DNA of 64,000 nucleotides from Deltaproteobacteria bacterium (GTDB taxonomy: Bacteria; Myxococcota_A; Polyangia; DRWM01; JAAZOP01). The notes under the pieces are model-generated. The model ran no database searches. It saw only the letters and a program-made list of their open reading frames with translations, and was not told where the DNA came from. Within the stretch, counting starts at the first letter, position 1. Each line of letters begins with the position of its first letter. Positions 1-8,967 of this stretch are shown in pieces. The stretch is from NCBI GenBank assembly GCA_016218765.1, contig JACRCZ010000147.1:62001-126000 (forward strand). Direction: 5' to 3'. A program made the translations under genes and the position numbers.

Positions 1-156
1 GACTACTACCTGCAGCACGGCATGGCACCCATGTTGCGCATGCTCATGCGCTCGACCGGCCACACCTTGTCGGAGATCTACGACCTGTTCCCCACGGGCC
101 CCGCGCGCGGCGCGTGCAAGATTGCCGGCCTGCCCCGTTCCGTGGGGTGCGTGTAG
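1..156 (+). CDS. DsrC/TusE-family sulfur carrier protein, C-terminal part only
   Basis: The window opens inside this gene, and only its last 51 codons and the stop are present. The tail ends GACKIAGLPRSVGCV, the characteristic DsrC C-terminal arm. It has a penultimate Cys and a second Cys ten residues before it. In the family, TusE-type proteins use the penultimate Cys in persulfide relay to tRNA thiolation, whereas DsrC proteins with both Cys form the trisulfide intermediate of dissimilatory sulfite reduction. Both Cys are present here, so a DsrC-like carrier is favoured, but the tail alone cannot separate the roles. An mnmA homologue, the TusE client in enterobacteria, lies 17 kb downstream. 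Confidence 0.85.
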   Translation, partial: DYYLQHGMAPMLRMLMRSTGHTLSEIYDLFPTGPARGACKIAGLPRSVGCV

Positions 157-235
157 GGCCGGGCGTCGCGGTCGGACTTGCCGGCATCGCTAGGGCGCGG
201 GTACCCACGGTCGCAGAATCGTGTAGGATGTCCCC

Positions 236-1411
236 GTGAGGCGGATCCGGACCCGGCTGGTCGTGGTGGGTGGTCTGTTCGTTGCCGGCTGCAGCCTCTC
301 CGCCGGCGGGCTCGCCGAGCCGGATGACGGCGCCGGCGGCGACGTTGCGGACCTCGACGAGGTCGTCGACGTTCGTTCGGACGCGGACGTGCGGGAGGAC
401 GGGCGGGACGGCCGCGACGCCGATGCGGACCTCGACGTACCGCCGGACGCGGACTCCGACCCTGCAGAGGACGGCGAGCCGCTCGAAGATGGTGGTCCGG
501 AGGCGGAGGAGGACGGGAGCGGGTCCGAGGACACGCTGCCGGATGCCTTCGACGGCGATGACCTGCCGCCGGACGCGGACGCGGTCGAGGACGCGGCGGT
601 CGAGGACGCGGCCGACGAAGGGGTTGTCGAGGACGTCGCGGATATCGCCGACGAGGCGACGGACGTCTCGTGCCCCGCGGACTGCAGCGGCCACGGCGTC
701 TGCGCGGCGGGCACCTGTGCCTGCTACGGCGGTTACGCGCCGCCGGCGTGTGACGCCTGCCTGCCGGGCTTCGGCGGGTACCCGGCGTGCGCGCCGTGCG
801 GGACGCCGACCCTGGCGTGCTGCGACGGCGGGGCGTGCTCGACCCCGGGCTACGAGTGCGTCGGCGGCACGTGCGCCCTGGCCTGTCCCGCCGACATGAT
901 CCGCATCGGGACGACCGGCGTCTGCATCGATCGCTACGAGGCGTCGCGCTCGGGCTCGCTCGCCGTCTCCGCCTCCGGCGCCGCCCCGTGGCGCAACATC
1001 GACCGCTGGAATGCCGAGACCGCGTGCCTGGCGGCTGCGAAACGCCTCTGCACGGCGGCGGAATGGCAGTCGGCCTGCCGCGGGCCGGCCGCGTGGCCCT
1101 TCCCCTACGGCGCCGCGTTCGGTACCGGGTACTGCAACGACCGCAACGGGATGAGCTGCCCGCGCGACGGCTCGGGGGTCGTCGGAACCGGGACGTACCC
1201 GCTGTGCCAGGGCGGCTTCCCCGGCATCTTCGACATGAGCGGCAACGTCTGGGAGTGGGTCTGGGACTACGTCGGCGGCCGCTGCGGCCTGCTCGGCGGC
1301 TCCGTCGATTGCTGCAGCGACCCCGTCTGCCTCGGCTGCGCCAACCTGCAGTACCAGGAGTGCGACCTCGAGTGGCCCGCGCTCGGCTTCCGCTGCTGCC
1401 TGACCCGGTAG
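236..1411 (+). CDS. Lipoprotein with Cys-rich module and FGE/SUMF1-like domain
   Basis: A GTG start gives a short basic N-terminus, a hydrophobic stretch and lipobox VAGC (Cys19), so the product should be a lipoprotein. Residues 25-140 are a low-complexity Asp/Glu/Ala linker. Residues 142-215 are a Cys-rich, EGF-like segment. From about residue 218 the protein has the formylglycine-generating-enzyme-like fold (ERYEAS-type start, CTAAEWQSACRG, DMSGNVWEWVWD, ending GFRCC). In secreted bacterial proteins this fold is often a non-catalytic binding module, and I cannot assign a catalytic Cys pair. The substrate is unknown. It is a single gene followed by a convergent peptidase gene. Confidence 0.8.
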   Translation: MRRIRTRLVVVGGLFVAGCSLSAGGLAEPDDGAGGDVADLDEVVDVRSDADVREDGRDGRDADADLDVPPDADSDPAEDGEPLEDGGPEAEEDGSGSEDTLPDAFDGDDLPPDADAVEDAAVEDAADEGVVEDVADIADEATDVSCPADCSGHGVCAAGTCACYGGYAPPACDACLPGFGGYPACAPCGTPTLACCDGGACSTPGYECVGGTCALACPADMIRIGTTGVCIDRYEASRSGSLAVSASGAAPWRNIDRWNAETACLAAAKRLCTAAEWQSACRGPAAWPFPYGAAFGTGYCNDRNGMSCPRDGSGVVGTGTYPLCQGGFPGIFDMSGNVWEWVWDYVGGRCGLLGGSVDCCSDPVCLGCANLQYQECDLEWPALGFRCCLTR

Positions 1412-1474
1412 GGCGGAGACCCGCGGTTCCGCGAGTCCTCCCGTCCGGCGGCGCGGCGCCGCCCGCGGCCACCT

Positions 1475-2284
1475 TCAGCTCCCGCCGGCCGCCCACCAGT
1501 GGAACGAGACGTGGACATGGTGGTGGTGGTACGGCCAGCCGTCGCCCGAGGCGAGCCGGCCCTTCGTGCGGTCGCGGAGTTTCTCGGTGATGAGGCCGTC
1601 CGCGGCCAGGCGGTCGAGCTCTTCCGCGAGCGGCGGGGCGAGCACTTTGTCCACGCCGATGACGCGCAGGCGGTTGCCGTCGTCGAAGTCGGCGAGCATG
1701 GCGAGGAAGTAGGCCTCGCGCCGCAGGTCCACGGTGTGCAGGGTGGCGGCCTCGTCGGAACAGTACCCGTCCTCGTGGACCGAGCCGTCGCCGCAGACGA
1801 TGCGGGAGCGGTTGTCGGGAGAGGTCTGGAAGTACGCGAGATCGATGTTCCCGCCCTGCGAGTGGCTCGAGGCCGGGTGTCGCGGGTCGCCGGCGTCCGT
1901 CCCCGGCGTCATCCCGTCGGCCTGGGACGCGTCGAGGATCCCCAGCGGCGCGTCGAACGGGAAGACCTCGTTGGTCCCGTGCAGGGCGTGCCGCACCGCC
2001 ATGATCACCTCGCGGCGCGCGTAGAGGTAGCGGCCCTCGGCGTCGAACTCGTAGCGCGCGCCGACGTAGGGATCCGAGGCGTCGGCCGGCGGGAACGGGT
2101 GGAGTGCGAGCTCCTCGCCGCGCCGCCCCTCGCAGTCGTCGAAGCCGGCAGCCGCGCAGGAGCGGCCGTCGGTCCAGGTCGCCTCGGCCGGTGCAGGCGG
2201 AGTCTGGAGCTGCTGCTGGACGGCTCCGGGTCCGCAGATCCCGGCGGTGTCGAGCAACGCGGTCAGGAGCAGCACTCTGTACAT
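1475..2284 (-). CDS. MepA-like LAS-family metallopeptidase, exported
   Basis: This 269-residue protein has a hydrophobic N-terminus and no acceptable lipobox. It carries two signatures of the LAS (lysostaphin, D-Ala-D-Ala peptidase) zinc peptidases: H-x6-D in SHSQGGNIDLAYF (about residues 144-156) and an HxH-type cluster, WPYHHHHVHVSF, near the C-terminus. In MepA-type enzymes these residues bind Zn and the enzyme cuts cross-links in peptidoglycan. A periplasmic murein endopeptidase is the likely role. The ATG is preceded by a strong GGAGGTGACGG ribosome binding site. The gene converges on the FGE-like lipoprotein gene and diverges from the TonB-like gene at 2601. Confidence 0.72.
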   Translation of the reverse strand: MYRVLLLTALLDTAGICGPGAVQQQLQTPPAPAEATWTDGRSCAAAGFDDCEGRRGEELALHPFPPADASDPYVGARYEFDAEGRYLYARREVIMAVRHALHGTNEVFPFDAPLGILDASQADGMTPGTDAGDPRHPASSHSQGGNIDLAYFQTSPDNRSRIVCGDGSVHEDGYCSDEAATLHTVDLRREAYFLAMLADFDDGNRLRVIGVDKVLAPPLAEELDRLAADGLITEKLRDRTKGRLASGDGWPYHHHHVHVSFHWWAAGGS

Positions 2285-2600
2285 CCGTCACCTCCGCGGC
2301 GTTCGACGTGGGCTGCAATGCGAACGCGCCGCCCGGGGCCGGGGTTTTGCAGAGCGTTTGCAGGAGCGCCGGGGTACCGCGCGCCCGCCGACCCTGATGT
2401 GATGCGCCCTTCTGCGTCCCTGCACCCCTGCGGTTCTGCGCGCCTGCCCTGAGCGAAGTCGAAGGGGAACTTCGAGGTCGGCCGGCAGGTGGGTGCGCGG
2501 CACCCACGGCGGGGGACACGCGCGGCGGGTTCGACCGGCGCGGGACTCCGTGCTATCCAGCGGGAGTGGGCGTGCCCCGAATGATGGAAGCGAGCGGATC
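2285..2600. other. Divergent intergenic region with one dispersed repeat copy
   Basis: This 316-base gap separates two divergently transcribed genes and must hold both promoters. I could not identify a convincing -35/-10 or -24/-12 pair by eye. The only clear element is the CCCTGAGC-type repeat at 2447-2466. A frame open on the plus strand from 2493 runs into the downstream gene, but its extra residues look like translated intergenic sequence. Confidence 0.5.
2447..2466. repeat. Dispersed CCCTGAGC-nnn-GTCGAAGGG repeat, copy 1
   Basis: The copy reads CCCTGAGCGAAGTCGAAGGG. Related copies occur at 14377-14426 (two) and 56369-56403 (degenerate). The ends are imperfectly complementary (CCCT/AGGG with GA steps), so each copy could form a short hairpin. 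This pattern is common in environmental high-GC genomes; no mobilising gene is nearby. Confidence 0.75.
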
Positions 2601-3797
2601 ATGACGTCGGGATCGGGCCGGCTGCTCGCCGGACTCGGCGCGGCCACGGTGCTGCACGCGGCGCTGCTCCCGCTGCTCGGCTGGGCGTTGGGCGGCCATG
2701 GCAGCCCCGGGGGCGGGGAGTGGCGTCGTGGCGTGGTCCTCGAGCTGATCCGGCCCGAGGCCCTCGAGTCGGAGGCCGAGCACCCGCCGGCGCCTCCGGC
2801 CCCCGCAGCGAAGGCGGCCGGGATGACGTCGCCCGCGCATCCGATCGTTCCCGCACCGGCGGCCGCCGCCCGCGCGGACGTGCCGCGGCGCGATGTCGGC
2901 GTGCCGCGCGGCCGGCGCGTTCCACCGCGGACCGGGCGCGGGACGACGGGTCGCGCCGAGCCGCCGCGTCCGCCGCCGGCGACTCTGGTCGCGGTGGCCG
3001 ACCCCCGAGGGGTCTCATCGGACGTTGGTCTCGCGACGGAGGGCGCGGCGGGCGGACCGTCGGGCGCGTCGCAGGCGCCCGGCGCGGCCGCGGAGGTCGC
3101 GGCCACGGAAGGGCCTGCGGAGTCGCGGCCCGGCACGGACGAGGCGCAGGCGGGGTGCACGCAGACCGCGGACGGTGTGGTGTGCTCGGTCGAGCAGCCG
3201 GACGTGCTCAATCGTCCGCAGAGCTTCATGGGGATGGTCGTGGATCCCGGCTACCAGGAGCGTGGGTACGTGCTGGAGCCCGAGGGCGGCGGATACGTCT
3301 ACCGGGCCGATTCGCACAACGCGGTGCACATCGCTCCCGACGGATCGATCGACGTGGAGAGCGGGCCGAGACCGTCCGACGCGCTGTGCATCCTGGGCGG
3401 CGCGCCGCTGCCGTGGGACATCCCCGAGCTGCCGCAGTACCAGTACGACGAGATCGAGCAGGCGACCGCGGGGCTTCGGGCGGACATGGCCGACCGCCAG
3501 CATCGCTCGTGGCAATTCGACGCGCTCGACGGCCTGGCGCAGGAGCTGGAGTCGATCGTCTCGCGGGGCGATCGGACCCCGGCCGAACAGCGGCGTTTCC
3601 TGTTCCGGCGCTGGGACGAGTGCACCGAGAGCGGCGGCGGCCTGGAGGCTCGCCGCATCATCGAGGAGCTCATCCACCGCCGCTACCCGCAGGGCGGTTC
3701 GCTGGGCTACGGCGACGCCGAGCTCTTGGAGCTGAACGACGACCGTTCGAGCCGAATGCCTTTCTGCCCCTACGGCTGCGATTCGTCCGGACCCTGA
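2601..3797 (+). CDS. Single-pass membrane protein with TonB-like Pro-rich linker, function unknown
   Basis: I start the gene at the ATG of MTSGSGRLL, which leads into one hydrophobic segment (about residues 8-30). The frame is open 36 codons further upstream, but those residues look like translated intergenic DNA. After the membrane segment comes a Pro/Ala/Arg-rich region to about residue 200, then a compact domain of about 190 residues with four Cys, including a CxxxC end (CPYGC). The layout recalls TonB or gliding-motility adaptor proteins, but the C-terminal domain does not look like the TonB fold and I do not recognise it. Confidence 0.6.
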   Translation: MTSGSGRLLAGLGAATVLHAALLPLLGWALGGHGSPGGGEWRRGVVLELIRPEALESEAEHPPAPPAPAAKAAGMTSPAHPIVPAPAAAARADVPRRDVGVPRGRRVPPRTGRGTTGRAEPPRPPPATLVAVADPRGVSSDVGLATEGAAGGPSGASQAPGAAAEVAATEGPAESRPGTDEAQAGCTQTADGVVCSVEQPDVLNRPQSFMGMVVDPGYQERGYVLEPEGGGYVYRADSHNAVHIAPDGSIDVESGPRPSDALCILGGAPLPWDIPELPQYQYDEIEQATAGLRADMADRQHRSWQFDALDGLAQELESIVSRGDRTPAEQRRFLFRRWDECTESGGGLEARRIIEELIHRRYPQGGSLGYGDAELLELNDDRSSRMPFCPYGCDSSGP

Positions 3798-3814
3798 CCC
3801 GCCCGCCCGCCCGT

Positions 3815-3842
3815 CCGCACTTCCCGCACTTCCCGCACTTCC
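3815..3842. repeat. Short tandem repeat (CGCACTTCC units)
   Basis: Three tandem units of CGCACTTCC occupy the space between two genes on the plus strand. The same simple-sequence family, or its complement GGAAGTGCG, recurs at 13351-13380, 22261-22335, 27991-28030 and 35417-35470, always between genes. Confidence 0.8.
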
Positions 3843-3907
3843 TCCGCCGGACTTCCCTTGCGCCTCGGCTCCGCCCACCGTAGCCTCTCCGGGATGGGAG
3901 GCTTGCG

Positions 3908-6900
3908 ATGAAGGACGTGCTCCAGCCGGTTGCGCTCCTGACGGTGCTCGGCAGTCTGCTCGGGGGGCCGCTCGGATGCGGCGACGACGGCGGTGGCGGC
4001 GGTGACGCGGACGGCGACGCGACGGGCGACGCCGACGGCGACGGTACGGGGGAGGGGGTGGAGTGCCTCGCCCCCGCGGACTGCGACGACGGCAACGCGT
4101 GCACGGTCGATCGCTGCGTGTCCGGATCCTGCGCGCACGACGTCGCCCTGGACGGCACGCCGTGCGGCACCGACCCGTGCACGGGGGGCGAGGTCTGCAA
4201 CGCGGGCGCCTGCGTGCCCGGCGTGCCGGTGCTGGACGCCGACGAGGACGGCCACCTGACGGAGGTCTGCGGCGGCGACGACTGCGACGATTCCGAGGCC
4301 GGCGTGCACCCCGGCGTCTTCGAGGGCGGGGGCAACTGCAGCGACGGGCTGGACAACGACTGCGACGGCGTCGCCGACGCGCTCGACGCCGCCTGCTCCG
4401 GCCGCGTCTGCGGCGGCGACGCGTGGTGCTGGGAGAACCCCCTGCCGTCCGGGCTTGCGCTGGGCGCCGTCTGGCCGGTGTCGGCGACCGAGGTGTGGGG
4501 CGGCGGCGCGGGGGTCCTGCGCTGGGCCGGCGGGGACATGACCTGGCAGGCGCTGACCGCGGGGGCGTGGGCGGCGCAGCTCACGCACATGTGGGGCAGC
4601 GGCCCCGACGACGTGTGGGCCGTGGGCAACGGCGTCTGGCACTTCGACGGCTCGACCTGGACCCAGGACACGACCCTGGCCTTCTACGGCATCGGCGACG
4701 TCTACGGCACGTCGCGCACCGACGTCTGGGTCGCCGGCTCGGGCGTGATCAACCACTGGAACGGTACCGGCTGGCGCCCGACGCTCACCGGCTCGACCGA
4801 CACCCTGAGCGCCGTCTGGGCCGCCTCGCCGACCGACGCCTGGGCCGTCGGCTACAACGGCGTCTCCATGCACTGGGACGGGACGGCCTGGAACCGGGTC
4901 GAGACCGGCACGACGTCGAACCTCATCGCCGTGTGGGGCGCCGCGCCGGACGACGTCTGGGCCTCGGCCTACGGCGCCGGCGCGTTCCTGCACTGGGACG
5001 GCACGAGCTGGTCCACGGTCGTGACGGGCTTCACCGTCGTGCCGTACGGCATCGCCGGCACGTCGCCGACCGACGTCTGGGCCGTGGCGGACGCCGGGAC
5101 GATCCTGCACTGGGACGGGACGGAGTGGGTCGCGGTCGCCAGCGGCGTGCGGCAGTCGCTGCGCGCGATCCGCGCCAACGGCGGGCAGGTGGTGATCGCG
5201 GGAGACGGGGGCCTGCTCCTGCGGCGAACGGCGACGGGCTGGGAGCGGCTGGCGCCGACCGGTCCGACGCCGACGACCTTCTCCGACATCTGGGCCACTG
5301 GCGGCGGTGCGACCCTCCAGGCCTGGGCCGTGGGCTCCGAGGGCACGATCGCCCGCCGGCTCGCCGATGGAAGCTGGGAAGCGGCGGCAAGCCCGGTGAC
5401 GCAGACCCTGACCGCGGTCGCCGGCGCCTCGCCGACCGACATCTGGGCCGTGGGGCTGGTCGGGTCGGCCGCGCACTGGGACGGGACCTCGTGGACCACC
5501 CAGACCCTGCCCGGCGGCGGCACCGCCGCCGACGTCTGCTCCAACGGCCCCGGCGAGACCTGGGCCGTCGGCGCCTCGATCTTCCACCACGACGGGACCG
5601 CGTGGCGGACGGAGCCCCATCCTCTCACCACCTCCTGGAGCGCGCGCGTGTTCTGCACGGGCGGCGACGAAGCCTGGCTCTCGACCACCGACATCCGCGG
5701 CGACGTCCAGGTCTTCCTGCACTACGACGGGACGTCGTGGGTCGCCACGGGCCCCGAGGCCCTCATGCCCAACCAGCCCTCCGACGGCTGGGGCTCGTCG
5801 GACGACGACGTGTGGGCCGTCGCCTACGGCACCGGCACCTCGACCGTCGTCCACTTCAACGGCGTCGGCTGGACCGCCATGCCCACCGACCCCGACCTCG
5901 AGCTGCACGGCATCGGCGGCACCGGCCCCGCCGACGTCTGGCTCGTGGGCGCCGCCGGCGACGTCCTGCACTGGGATGGCACCGCGTTCGCGCGCCGCGA
6001 TGCCGCGACGACCGACACCCTGATCCGCGTCCGCGCTTTCGCCCCCGACGACGTCATCGCCGTCGGCGCCGGCGGCAGCCTGGAGCGGTGGAACGGCTCC
6101 GCGTGGTCCGAGCTGGTCGGGCCGATCGCCGACCGACCCTTCCACGACGCCTATGTCGCCGCCGCCGATCGCGCGTGGGGCCTCAACGAATACGAGGTCC
6201 AGGTGTGGAACGGGACGACCTGGACGCGCGACGCGACCGCCAGCTCGTGCGGACTCTCCCACCCCATGGCAATCGTCGGCTTCGCCGCCGACGACCTCTG
6301 GGTCGCCGACAACTACGGCGACCTCTGCCACTGGGACGGCACCCTGTGGACCAACTTCGAAGTAGCCGGGACAAGCGTGTGGGACCTCACCGACATCTGG
6401 GGCAGCGCCCCGGACGACATCTGGGCCCAGGACGACGACGGCGGGATGTACCACTGGAACGGCTCGTCCTGGGGCGTCGCCGGCGACCTCGGCACCCACA
6501 ATCCGGCCGTCCTCTGCGGCGGCGGTCCGCAGGCCTGGTCGTTCGTGCTGGACTTCTTCGAGGACACGATCGTCGCGCACGTCTGGGACGGCTCGTCGTG
6601 GGTCCGGTACTCCCTGCTCGCCGCCCCCGTCGCCGTCGGCGGCGCCGGTCCGGACGACCTGGCCGCCCTGGACCGGTCCGGCGCCCTCTGGCGCTGGGAG
6701 GGCCTCGGCTGGGCGCCGTACGGCGAACCCACCGGAGAGGACGACACCGTCAACGCCGCCTGGGTCTTCGGCCCCGACGACGTGTGGGCCATCTCGCGCG
6801 GCGGCCCGACGCACTGGGACGGCGCGGCCTGGACCCCGTCCACCCCGGGAATGCCCGTGTACTTCACCTCGCTGGCGGGCGCCGCGGACGGCACGCTGTG

Positions 6901-6943
6901 GGGGCTGGGAGCCAACGGGGCCATCCTGCGGCGCGGTCCATGA
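3908..6943 (+). CDS. Large repeat lipoprotein: MopE-like N-terminus and VWAVG/HWDGT propeller-type repeats
   Basis: The protein has 1011 residues, with lipobox PLGC (Cys24), an Asp/Gly-rich linker, and a Cys-rich region ending in a MopE-type calcium-like motif (GLDNDCDG, about residues 138-146). From about residue 175 to the end it is built from roughly nineteen units containing DVWAVG and LHWDGTxW, with a unit length of about 40-50 residues. Such repeats fold as beta-propeller-like arrays in related bacterial surface proteins. No catalytic motif is visible, so a binding or structural role at the outer membrane is likely. Some units have lost the W or G (QAWSFVLD, DLAALDRS), which suggests an old array. 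Confidence 0.78.
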   Translation: MKDVLQPVALLTVLGSLLGGPLGCGDDGGGGGDADGDATGDADGDGTGEGVECLAPADCDDGNACTVDRCVSGSCAHDVALDGTPCGTDPCTGGEVCNAGACVPGVPVLDADEDGHLTEVCGGDDCDDSEAGVHPGVFEGGGNCSDGLDNDCDGVADALDAACSGRVCGGDAWCWENPLPSGLALGAVWPVSATEVWGGGAGVLRWAGGDMTWQALTAGAWAAQLTHMWGSGPDDVWAVGNGVWHFDGSTWTQDTTLAFYGIGDVYGTSRTDVWVAGSGVINHWNGTGWRPTLTGSTDTLSAVWAASPTDAWAVGYNGVSMHWDGTAWNRVETGTTSNLIAVWGAAPDDVWASAYGAGAFLHWDGTSWSTVVTGFTVVPYGIAGTSPTDVWAVADAGTILHWDGTEWVAVASGVRQSLRAIRANGGQVVIAGDGGLLLRRTATGWERLAPTGPTPTTFSDIWATGGGATLQAWAVGSEGTIARRLADGSWEAAASPVTQTLTAVAGASPTDIWAVGLVGSAAHWDGTSWTTQTLPGGGTAADVCSNGPGETWAVGASIFHHDGTAWRTEPHPLTTSWSARVFCTGGDEAWLSTTDIRGDVQVFLHYDGTSWVATGPEALMPNQPSDGWGSSDDDVWAVAYGTGTSTVVHFNGVGWTAMPTDPDLELHGIGGTGPADVWLVGAAGDVLHWDGTAFARRDAATTDTLIRVRAFAPDDVIAVGAGGSLERWNGSAWSELVGPIADRPFHDAYVAAADRAWGLNEYEVQVWNGTTWTRDATASSCGLSHPMAIVGFAADDLWVADNYGDLCHWDGTLWTNFEVAGTSVWDLTDIWGSAPDDIWAQDDDGGMYHWNGSSWGVAGDLGTHNPAVLCGGGPQAWSFVLDFFEDTIVAHVWDGSSWVRYSLLAAPVAVGGAGPDDLAALDRSGALWRWEGLGWAPYGEPTGEDDTVNAAWVFGPDDVWAISRGGPTHWDGAAWTPSTPGMPVYFTSLAGAADGTLWGLGANGAILRRGP

Positions 6944-6953
6944 GGGGATTTCG

Positions 6954-6990
6954 CGCAAAGGACGCAAAGGGACGCAAAGACCGCAAAGAG
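6954..6990. repeat. GACGCAAAG tandem repeat
   Basis: Units of about ten bases built on CGCAAAGG and GACGCAAAG are repeated three to four times directly after the stop codon of the propeller-repeat gene. This AT-richer simple repeat stands out from the surrounding GC-rich DNA and is a pattern seen between genes in many environmental bacteria. Confidence 0.75.
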
Positions 6991-7025
6991 AGGACCAGGC
7001 GGGAGGAGGCAGGGAGCAGGTGGGG

Positions 7026-8531
7026 GTGAAGAGGATGAACGGCGATCGTTGGCTCGCCTCTGCGGTGCTGTTGCCCCTCGCCATCACCCTGGCAATCGGT
7101 GCGTGTTCGGACGACGCGGGCGGGCCGGAGGATGCGGGGCACGAGCGCTACGATGCGATCGCCCAGGACATCCTCGAGGACGGGGGCGAACCGGGTGACG
7201 ACGGCGCCGGCGAGGGGGAAGACGGCGGCTTCGAGGAGGCGGGCGGGGAGGACGGGACGGCGCCGGAGGACATCCGCACGCTGCTCGCACGCGTCCCCGG
7301 GCTCGACGTCATCGACGCGGGGGGCGCGGGAAGCGTCCGGTTCTTCGAGCTGAGGTACGAGCAGCCGGTCGACCAGGCGGAGCCGGGGGGAGCGACGTTC
7401 GGGCAATCGATGACGCTGGCCTTCGTGGCCGCCGACGCTCCGACGGTCCTCATGACCGAGGGCTATGCGAACATGTGGGGCTTCGAGCGGGCCGAGCCGG
7501 CGCTGCTGCTCGACGCCAACCAGCTCGTCGTGGAACACCGCTTTTTCGGCTTGTCCGTCCCCGACCCGCCGGACTGGACGAAGCTCGACATCGAGCAGGC
7601 GGCCGGCGACCACCACCGCATCGTCGAGGCGCTGCGGCCGATCCTGACGGGACCGTGGGTCTCCACCGGCTACAGCAAGGGCGGCATGACGGCGGTCTAT
7701 CATCGGCGTTTCCACCCGGACGACGTCGTCGGCACCGTGGCCTACGTGGCGCCGATCTCCTTCGGCGCCCCCGACGCACGCTACCTCGCGTTCGTCGATG
7801 CCGCCGGCGAGCCGGATTGCCGCGCGCGCCTCGCGGCGGTCCAGCGCGAGGCGCTCCTGCGCGGCGATGCGCTGCGCGCGCGCCTCGATCCGTGGCGCTT
7901 CACACGCCTCGGGGGCGTCGAGCGCGCGTTCGAATCGGTGGTGCTCGAGGTGCCGTTCACGTTCTGGCAGTACGCCGGAACCACGTACTGCGGGTCGGTG
8001 CCGGTCGTGCCCGGCGCGAGCGACGACGCTCTCTTCTCGTTCATCGATCGCTTCGTCGGATTCGATTCGGCGGGCGACGCCGACATGGACTGGTTCGCAC
8101 CGTACTACTACCAGGCCCGGGAGCAGCTCGGCTTCCCGGACGTGGACCGCGAGTCCCTGGCCGACCTGTTGCGAACCGGCGCCCCGTCGCTCGAGGAGGG
8201 CGTCCTGCCCGCCGGAGCGCCCGTGCCGGCCTATGACCCGGCCCCCATGGCCGACATCGCGCGCTGGGTCGCGGAAGACGGGGCGCGGCTGATCTTCGTC
8301 TACGGCCAATGGGATCCATGGACCGCCGGCGCGTTCGAGACGGGCGCGGCGGTCGACTCGTTCCGCTTCGTCGTCGCCGGCGGCACCCATTCCTCGCAGC
8401 TCGGCGACCTCCCCGCGGCCGAACAGGCCGTCGCGCACGAAGCCCTGGAGCGCTGGACCGGCGTCCACGTGCGCGCGCTCCCCAAGGCCTCCATCCCGGC
8501 CCCGCGCCTGCCCCGCCACCCGGTTTTTTGA
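7026..8531 (+). CDS. Peptidase S37-family lipoprotein (PS-10-type aminopeptidase)
   Basis: The product has a lipobox (LAIGAC) and an acidic linker, then an alpha/beta-hydrolase similar to the Streptomyces PS-10 tripeptidyl aminopeptidases (peptidase S37). The nucleophile motif is GYSKGGM, the acid is probably the Asp of YGQWDPW and the base the His of GGTHSSQL. The family strips peptides from protein N-termini, here probably at the cell surface. I chose the GTG at 7026 because AGGGAG lies nine bases upstream and the start adds a basic KR before the hydrophobic stretch. A GTG at 7020 and an ATG at 7035 are also in frame. Confidence 0.78.
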   Translation: MKRMNGDRWLASAVLLPLAITLAIGACSDDAGGPEDAGHERYDAIAQDILEDGGEPGDDGAGEGEDGGFEEAGGEDGTAPEDIRTLLARVPGLDVIDAGGAGSVRFFELRYEQPVDQAEPGGATFGQSMTLAFVAADAPTVLMTEGYANMWGFERAEPALLLDANQLVVEHRFFGLSVPDPPDWTKLDIEQAAGDHHRIVEALRPILTGPWVSTGYSKGGMTAVYHRRFHPDDVVGTVAYVAPISFGAPDARYLAFVDAAGEPDCRARLAAVQREALLRGDALRARLDPWRFTRLGGVERAFESVVLEVPFTFWQYAGTTYCGSVPVVPGASDDALFSFIDRFVGFDSAGDADMDWFAPYYYQAREQLGFPDVDRESLADLLRTGAPSLEEGVLPAGAPVPAYDPAPMADIARWVAEDGARLIFVYGQWDPWTAGAFETGAAVDSFRFVVAGGTHSSQLGDLPAAEQAVAHEALERWTGVHVRALPKASIPAPRLPRHPVF

Positions 8532-8588
8532 CCCGGCGCGTGGTGTAGGACAAACTCCTACCATGTCGGCCACGATTCGGTGCCGACC

Positions 8589-8593
8589 GGAGG
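8589..8593 (+). promoter_or_regulatory. Ribosome binding site that sets the PilZ gene start
   Basis: GGAGG lies five bases before the ATG at 8599. The in-frame ATG at 8563 has no comparable site, so the shorter protein is preferred. Confidence 0.6.
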
Positions 8594-8598
8594 CTGCG

Positions 8599-8967
8599 AT
8601 GGAGAGCACCCAGGAACGACGGACGCGCATCCGGGTCCCCCTCGAGGTCGAGCTGTGCGAGCAGGCGCATCGCGGGGAGGCGCGCGTGCGGACGCGGAAC
8701 ATCTCCGAGCTGGGCTTGTGCTACGAGAACTCGACGCTGGCGCCGCGCAGGGACGGGGACGAAGTCATCCTCCGGTTCTGTCTGCCGGGGGATCCGCAGC
8801 CGATCCAGGTGTTGGGGGTGATTGCCGACGAGCGGTGTCTGGCGCGGACGAGCGAGACGTGCGTGTCGTTCGTGTGGCCGCGTGCCGCGGACGCGCAGCG
8901 CATCCGCGACTACGTCACGTCCCGCAGCTCCCGCCAGTGCCGCCCCGGCGCGCTTCGCCTGCGCTGA
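8599..8967 (+). CDS. PilZ-domain protein
   Basis: This 122-residue protein is essentially one PilZ domain. It starts with the Arg-rich segment RRTRIRVPLEVEL and continues with TRNISELGL, matching the RxxxR and (D/N)xSxxG elements that bind cyclic di-GMP in the family. It probably acts as a small cytoplasmic c-di-GMP receptor that signals by protein contact; in myxobacteria such proteins influence motility and exopolysaccharide. There is no partner gene beside it. Its last 58 bases overlap the end of the convergent C39-like protease gene on the other strand. Confidence 0.8.
   Translation: MESTQERRTRIRVPLEVELCEQAHRGEARVRTRNISELGLCYENSTLAPRRDGDEVILRFCLPGDPQPIQVLGVIADERCLARTSETCVSFVWPRAADAQRIRDYVTSRSSRQCRPGALRLR

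Noticed and set aside
44-714. Two long minus-strand open frames opposite the FGE-like lipoprotein linker
   Set aside because: They mirror the Asp-rich repeats (Val/Arg or Ser/Ala-rich) and have no domain or start signal.
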